A stretch of DNA of 64,000 nt from Dyella tabacisoli. Lineage in GTDB: Bacteria; Pseudomonadota; Gammaproteobacteria; Xanthomonadales; Rhodanobacteraceae. The notes under the pieces were generated by a model, which was not told the origin of the DNA, did not search any database, and saw only the letters and a list, made by a program, of their open reading frames with translations. The first letter of the stretch is position 1, and each line of letters begins with the position of its first letter. A program made the translations under genes and the position numbers. Of the stretch, positions 59,670-64,000 are shown piece after piece. The stretch lies in NCBI RefSeq assembly GCF_003350925.1, contig NZ_KZ857174.1:271229-335228 (forward strand), read 5' to 3'.

Positions 59670-61367
59670 TTAACCGAGTAAGGCCCAGAGCTCATCGATG
59701 GTGATAGTGCGATTTTCAGCCTGATCGCGCGCGCGATATTCCAAAGTGCCTGCAGCCAGGCCGCGTTCACTCACCACGACACGATGCGGAATGCCGATCA
59801 ATTCCATATCGGCGAACATGGAGCCGGGACGCAGGCCGCGATCGTCGAGTACGGTTTCGATACCGCGTTCGGATAGTTGCTGATATAAGGCTTCGGCGGC
59901 TTCGGTAACGGCCGGTATGTTTCTCTGGTTGATAATACAAACCGCGATACGCCATGGTGCCATCGGTTCGGGCCAGATCATGCCGGCTTCGTCGTGACGC
60001 TGCTCAATGGCAGCGGCGACGATGCGGCTTACGCCGATACCGTAGCAGCCCATGTACATCACCTGAGGTTTGCCCTGGTCGTCCGGCACGGTGGCTTTCA
60101 ATGCCTCGGCGTATTTCTGGCCGAGCTGGAATACATGGCCCACTTCGATACCGCGCGCGATATGCAAAACGCCCTGGCCGTCCGGTGAGAGGTCGCCCGC
60201 AACCACTTTGCGCAGATCTTCGACGCGGGTGATGCGCGCGTCGCGCTCCCAGTTGGCGCCGCTGTAATGGGTGTCGTTGGCATTGCCGCCGCAGATGAAA
60301 TCGGCCAGTACGGCCGCGCTGCGATCGACGATGACCGGAATGGAGTCGGGCAGGCCGACCGGGCCGATAAAGCCCGGACGCGTGCCGGTAGCGGCGAGAA
60401 TTTCCTCTTCGCTGGCAAGCACTGAATCGCCTGGAAGTTCGGCCAGTTTGCCGGCTTTGATTTCGTTGATCTCGTGATCGCCACGCAGGCACAGCGCCAC
60501 CAGGCCGTTTACGCCGCGAACCATTACGGTCTTGAGTATGCGATCGGGGGTGGTGCCGAAGTGTGCGGTCGTGTCCTCGACGGTGCGCACCCGTGGCGTG
60601 TCGATGCGCTGCAAAGCCGCTGCCGGGGCAGGCCGTGCGGTGGCGGGCGCGAGCGCTTCGGCCTTTTCGATATTCGCGGCGTAATCGGAACCGTCCGAAA
60701 AGGCGATGGCGTCTTCGCCCGAATCGGCCAATACCTGAAATTCGTGGCTGGCGTTACCGCCGATGGCGCCGGTGTCGGCTTGCACGGCACGAAATTTCAA
60801 GCCAAGCCGGGTAAAGATGCGGGAGTACGCCTGGTACATGACCTCGTAGGTTTCGTTTAGCGATTCCGGTGTGAGGTGGAAGGAGTAGGCATCCTTCATC
60901 AGAAACTCGCGTGCGCGCATCACGCCGAAGCGCGGGCGTATTTCATCGCGGAATTTGGTCTGGATCTGATAGAAATTGATCGGCAACTGCTTATAGCTTT
61001 TCAGCTCGTTGCGCGCGAAATCGGTAATGACTTCTTCATGGGTAGGGCCGTAGCAGAACTCTTGCTCTTTACGGTCTTTGATCTTTAGCAACTGGTTGCC
61101 GAATTTCTCCCAGCGTCCGGTTTCTTCCCACAGTTCTTTGGGCTGGATCGATGGCATCAGCATTTCGATGGCGCCGGCGCGGTTCATTTCTTCGCGCACC
61201 ACGGCTTCGACCTTGCGCAACACCCGCAAACCAAGCGGGCTCCAGGTATAGAGGCCGGAGGCGAGCTTGCGGACCATACCCGCACGCAACATCAGCCGGT
61301 GGCTGGTGATTTCGGCGTCGGCAGGAACTTCCTTGACGGTGGCCAAGTGGAATTGGCTGAGGCGCAT
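59670..61367 (-). CDS. proS: Prolyl-tRNA synthetase
   Basis: The 565-residue product is a bacterial-type class II ProRS that charges tRNA-Pro. It shows motif 1 ([20 protein letters not shown]), motif 2 ([25 protein letters not shown] across two blocks), the YbaK-like editing insertion in the middle ([35 protein letters not shown]), motif 3 ([17 protein letters not shown]) and the C-terminal anticodon-binding domain. Length fits the family. Confidence 0.97.
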   Translation of the reverse strand: MRLSQFHLATVKEVPADAEITSHRLMLRAGMVRKLASGLYTWSPLGLRVLRKVEAVVREEMNRAGAIEMLMPSIQPKELWEETGRWEKFGNQLLKIKDRKEQEFCYGPTHEEVITDFARNELKSYKQLPINFYQIQTKFRDEIRPRFGVMRAREFLMKDAYSFHLTPESLNETYEVMYQAYSRIFTRLGLKFRAVQADTGAIGGNASHEFQVLADSGEDAIAFSDGSDYAANIEKAEALAPATARPAPAAALQRIDTPRVRTVEDTTAHFGTTPDRILKTVMVRGVNGLVALCLRGDHEINEIKAGKLAELPGDSVLASEEEILAATGTRPGFIGPVGLPDSIPVIVDRSAAVLADFICGGNANDTHYSGANWERDARITRVEDLRKVVAGDLSPDGQGVLHIARGIEVGHVFQLGQKYAEALKATVPDDQGKPQVMYMGCYGIGVSRIVAAAIEQRHDEAGMIWPEPMAPWRIAVCIINQRNIPAVTEAAEALYQQLSERGIETVLDDRGLRPGSMFADMELIGIPHRVVVSERGLAAGTLEYRARDQAENRTITIDELWALLG

Positions 61368-61502
61368 GTGGCTGAATCCGGCGTGTAAAGACGCCGATTA
61401 TAGCCAATAGACAGAGCGAGCTTTTTTGCGTGCGTCGCTTTTCCCGCCCGCTGCGGCCCATTCACTTGAGCGGGCCGCATCAGGGGGGTGGTCAATCAGT
61501 GC

Positions 61503-61919
61503 TTATCTCGCACAAAACTGCTGGTATTGCGCTTCGGCGGTGGCTTTTTGTTGTTTGCGCCCGGCAGTGTCCATCAGCTTCTGCTGCTTGCCGTCCTGGG
61601 TTACCAATGGGTCGTTGCCCTTGAGCATGTCCAGGTTGGCTTGCAGCGTGGCGCAAAGCTTATTGCGGTTTTCGGGCGTGTCGGCCATCGGGTGGGTGGC
61701 AGGCGCCGTACTGGCTGCGGAGGGCTGCTCGGCGGGCTCGGCCGGTGTCGCTAATGCAGTGGTGCTGCCGGTAATTTTCACTTGCTGGTGGCGGGTGCCG
61801 GCCGGAGGGGCCTCTTGCGAGTAATGCACGGTGCCGCTGCTATCGGTCCATTTGTAGAACTGGGCGTTGGCCAGGGGCGCCAGCAGAAGCAGCGCGACGG
61901 CGATCAGCGGACGACGCAT
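61503..61919 (-). CDS. DUF4124-domain exported protein
   Basis: The 138-residue product has a signal peptide (MRRPLIAVALLLLAPLANA). It is followed directly by the DUF4124 signature FYKWTDSSGTVHYSQEAPP, a low-complexity Ala/Thr/Pro linker and a charged helical C-terminus (LCATLQANLDMLKGNDPLV). DUF4124 proteins are common periplasmic proteins of unknown function in Xanthomonadales and Pseudomonadales. It lies upstream of proS on the same strand. Confidence 0.85.
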   Translation of the reverse strand: MRRPLIAVALLLLAPLANAQFYKWTDSSGTVHYSQEAPPAGTRHQQVKITGSTTALATPAEPAEQPSAASTAPATHPMADTPENRNKLCATLQANLDMLKGNDPLVTQDGKQQKLMDTAGRKQQKATAEAQYQQFCAR

Positions 61920-62028
61920 GGGGTTTCTCCGATAAGCGAAAAGGCGGTGGAGTAGTTAACACCTGCTGGGTAACCGGACTCAAGCGCCTAATGGTTTACA
62001 CTTCGCGCATCCCGTCACGGATTGATTC

Positions 62029-62805
62029 ATGAGCGATAGCACGCCAGTTCGCACGCCGCGGCACCGGGGGATTTACCTGCTGCCCAACCTGTTTACCACC
62101 GGCGCCATGTTTGCCGGCTTTTACGCCATTGTCGCCAGCATAGGCGGCAGCTATAGCGAGGCGGCGATTGCCGTATTCATTGCTGCCGTGCTCGACGGCA
62201 TGGATGGCCGTGTGGCCCGGCTTACCGGGACGCAGACCGAATTCGGAGTGCAATACGACTCTTTGTCCGACCTGATTAGCTTTGGCCTGGCGCCTTCGCT
62301 GGTGATGTACACCTGGTCGCTATCCAGCCTGAAGGACTACGGCCCTACCTGGGGCAAGATCGGCTGGGCGGCGGCTTTTATCTACGCGGCCTGTGCCGCA
62401 TTGCGCCTGGCTCGCTTCAATACCCAGGTCGCGGTGATCGACAAGCGCTATTTCCAGGGTTTGGCCAGTCCCGCCGCCGCTGCAGTGTGCATGTCCTTCG
62501 TCTGGAGTTGGGACAAGGCCGGCGCCACCGGTGAGGAATTCTGTTTCGTCATGCCGGTGGTCGCGGTGATCGTCGGTTTGCTGATGGTCAGCCGTTTTCG
62601 CTATTACAGCTTCAAATCGCTGCCGATGGGCGAGCGCGATCGGGTGCCGTTTCTGTGGATGATTGTGGCGGTATTGGTGCTGGTGCCGTTCTTTGTCGCC
62701 CCGCCGTGGGTGTTGCTCGCGGTATCGGTGCTGTACATGCTGTCCGGGCCGGTGATGACCTTATGGGGTCTGGCCACGCGTCGCCGCCGTCGAGGTAATG
62801 GATGA
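62029..62805 (+). CDS. pssA: CDP-diacylglycerol-serine O-phosphatidyltransferase
   Basis: The 258-residue product makes phosphatidylserine from CDP-diacylglycerol and serine. The CDP-alcohol phosphotransferase motif is clear: DGMDGRVARLTGTQTEFG followed by YDSLSD. About six to seven membrane helices surround it, as in the multi-span type II PssA group. Its stop overlaps the next ATG, so it is coupled to the holD-like and rimI genes. Confidence 0.95.
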   Translation: MSDSTPVRTPRHRGIYLLPNLFTTGAMFAGFYAIVASIGGSYSEAAIAVFIAAVLDGMDGRVARLTGTQTEFGVQYDSLSDLISFGLAPSLVMYTWSLSSLKDYGPTWGKIGWAAAFIYAACAALRLARFNTQVAVIDKRYFQGLASPAAAAVCMSFVWSWDKAGATGEEFCFVMPVVAVIVGLLMVSRFRYYSFKSLPMGERDRVPFLWMIVAVLVLVPFFVAPPWVLLAVSVLYMLSGPVMTLWGLATRRRRRGNG

Positions 62806-63278
62806 TGCAGCAGGCGGTCGCCGGCACGACGCATAGAGCGCGCTTGCTTCGCGCCCTGGGTGTCACGCCTTGGGTCCGTCGCCATGTCGCCACCGAGCAG
62901 CCTGCGGCTGCGGTAGTTTCGGCAATGACGGTGTCACCGGGTGATTGTGTGGTGTTGCTGCCGGCCGGCGGGTCGCCGCGATCGCTCGATTTGCTGGGTC
63001 GCGCGCTATGCGCCTATGGACCGTCACTGGCCAGGGCTGCGCGGATCGAGGTTGCCGAGGGACGTCTGGCGACGGTGCCCGAGGCGCGGGCTTATCTCGT
63101 ATTCGGTCAATCGCAAGCGCATGCGTTGGGCCGCGAATTATCGGCCGAGGTGCTTAATCGTGCGCATATTGTGCTTGCCGATGAGCCGGCCGAGGTATTG
63201 ACCACAGCGGCGGGCAAGCGACGTTTGTGGAGCGCGCTGCGCAGTTTGCGCCGTGCGCTGGCGGTGACGGGAAGCTAA
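62802..63278 (+). CDS. holD: Probable DNA polymerase III psi subunit (HolD-like)
   Basis: The 158-residue product is not an obvious family member, but its N-terminus RLLRALGVTPWVRR resembles the E. coli psi start (QLQQLGITQWSLRR). That segment matters for psi function. The rest has alternating strands and helices (DCVVLLPAG; EARAYLVFGQ) and a Trp-Ser-Ala-Leu C-terminus. It directly precedes rimI, exactly as holD precedes rimI in E. coli. Psi links the clamp loader to chi and SSB. The start is ATG at 62802 or 62805, overlapping pssA. Call rests on motif plus synteny. Confidence 0.6.
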   Translation: MMQQAVAGTTHRARLLRALGVTPWVRRHVATEQPAAAVVSAMTVSPGDCVVLLPAGGSPRSLDLLGRALCAYGPSLARAARIEVAEGRLATVPEARAYLVFGQSQAHALGRELSAEVLNRAHIVLADEPAEVLTTAAGKRRLWSALRSLRRALAVTGS

Positions 63279-63282
63279 CCGC

Positions 63283-63753
63283 GTGGTCGCCGTTGCCCGC
63301 CCGCAAACCCAGGTACGCGCCATGCGCCGCGAGGATCTACCCGCGGTTTGCGCCATGGAAGCCGATTCATACGATTTCCCTTGGACGCCCGGCATTTTCA
63401 GCGATTGCCTGAAAGCGGGCCATCCGTGTTGGGTGCTGTGTGTGGACGATGTCATCGCCGGCTACGGCATTCTCTCGGCCGCCGCCGATGAGGCTCATGT
63501 ACTGAATCTATGCATCGGCCAGGCGTACCGTGGGCAGGGGTTGGGGCGGCATTTGCTGCGCCGTTTGCTCGATATCGCACGCTGGAATGGCGCCGAGCGG
63601 GTGTTTTTGGAAGTGCGGCCGTCTAATCCGGTGGCGAAGGTGTTGTATGAGTCGGTGGGGTTTAATGAGATTGGGCGGCGGCCGAATTATTATCCGGCGA
63701 AGCAGGGGCGCGAGGACGCTATTGTGATGGCGTTGGAGTTGTTGGCGTCGTAG
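63283..63753 (+). CDS. rimI: Ribosomal-protein-alanine N-acetyltransferase RimI
   Basis: The 156-residue GNAT enzyme acetylates the N-terminal alanine of ribosomal protein S18. It shows MRREDLPAVCAMEADSYDFP, the acetyl-CoA loop AYRGQGLGRHLLRRLL, and VFLEVRPSNPVAKVLYESVG. Start: GTG at 63283 or ATG at 63322. The C-terminal third has odd codon use: of the last 50 sense codons only two end in C, although the protein motifs remain normal. Confidence 0.9.
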   Translation: MVAVARPQTQVRAMRREDLPAVCAMEADSYDFPWTPGIFSDCLKAGHPCWVLCVDDVIAGYGILSAAADEAHVLNLCIGQAYRGQGLGRHLLRRLLDIARWNGAERVFLEVRPSNPVAKVLYESVGFNEIGRRPNYYPAKQGREDAIVMALELLAS

Positions 63754-63769
63754 TTGGGAGGCTTGGCGA

Positions 63770-64000
63770 GCTGGTTCGCCTGCGGCGTTTTCGGCCACCT
63801 GCCGGTGGTCGAGTCACTTTTCTTTGCTTGCTCACGCACCCGCAGGAGCGGGTGCGAACAGCGAAGCTGGCCCGAAGGGCGAAGGGCATGGATGCCCGGA
63901 GTAAAGAAAAGTAACCAAAAGAAAGAGCACCCCCATGCAGCGCTCTACGGGCATCCTGCCCTGCGAGTGCGTGAGGGTCGGCCGGGCTTTTCGACAGTGC
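63770..64000 (+). repeat. Structured intergenic repeat, copy D (runs off the window)
   Basis: Copy D begins just after rimI. CCACC/GGTGG is at 63795-63808. The left arm of the 11-bp stem is at 63816-63826, but its right arm lies at 63903-63912 because about 70 extra bases occupy the loop. Those bases form two hairpins of their own: CGCACCCGC/GCGGGTGCG at 63835-63856 and GGGCAT/ATGCCC at 63884-63897. The outer stem begins at 63971 and the window ends inside the next stem. Confidence 0.82.

Overview
The window is GC-rich bacterial chromosome that most resembles a gammaproteobacterium of the Xanthomonadales, probably Rhodanobacteraceae (Dyella, Luteibacter or Rhodanobacter type). The support is the ribH-nusB-thiL-pgpA and pssA-(holD-like)-rimI gene orders, a maltodextrin locus built around a TonB-dependent receptor, a FecIR-type receptor system, HemP, a GH13_23-type alpha-glucosidase and GC-rich structured intergenic repeats. 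The assignment is inference; no rRNA, tRNA, phage, insertion sequence or CRISPR array was seen.

Layout. 1-8090: a muramoyl LD-carboxypeptidase, the riboflavin/thiamine/lipid housekeeping operon (ribH, nusB, GNAT, thiL, pgpA), a secreted beta-helix protein, an aldo/keto reductase, and a Fur-boxed hemP with an unknown partner gene. 8105-28718: the most unusual locus. A near-perfect sigma-54 promoter preceded by paired palindromes drives an HlyD-type adaptor, one MacB/LolD-type ATPase and ten FtsX/MacB-type permease genes in five tandem A+B pairs. A periplasmic DUF885 metallopeptidase, an NtrC-type response regulator and a histidine kinase follow. The layout suggests a self-regulated envelope export or stress system in which several permease heterodimers share one ATPase. 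28719-29491: an inverted pair of structured repeats. 29492-38465: a LacI regulator, a VirK/DUF535 protein, an ECF sigma/FecR/TonB-receptor signalling set, an AT-rich small membrane ORF, a metallo-beta-lactamase-fold enzyme and a 3-methyladenine glycosylase.

38475-55210: a maltodextrin/starch utilisation locus. On the minus strand a receptor-led series (TonB-dependent receptor, amylase, GH31 glucosidase, amylase with N-terminal beta-domain, six-hairpin glycosidase, MFS sugar transporter, amylase) is tightly coupled by several ATGA overlaps. A divergent cytoplasmic alpha-glucosidase starts on the plus strand. Two exactly inverted 16-bp sites with a LacI-like ATACGTAT core lie between the divergent starts. 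The model is uptake of maltodextrins across the outer membrane, periplasmic trimming by secreted glycosidases, inner-membrane import by the MFS protein and final hydrolysis in the cytoplasm.

55211-64000: an SPFH/NfeD pair with a small membrane protein, a ThrE-type exporter, an H-NS-like protein with a possible small RNA upstream, proS, a DUF4124 protein, pssA, a probable holD-like gene and rimI, ending in a truncated copy of the structured repeat. Four copies of that repeat show compensatory base changes in their stems, and the DNA on the 5' side of every copy is conspicuously poor in C on the element's strand, including the 3' ends of three unrelated genes.
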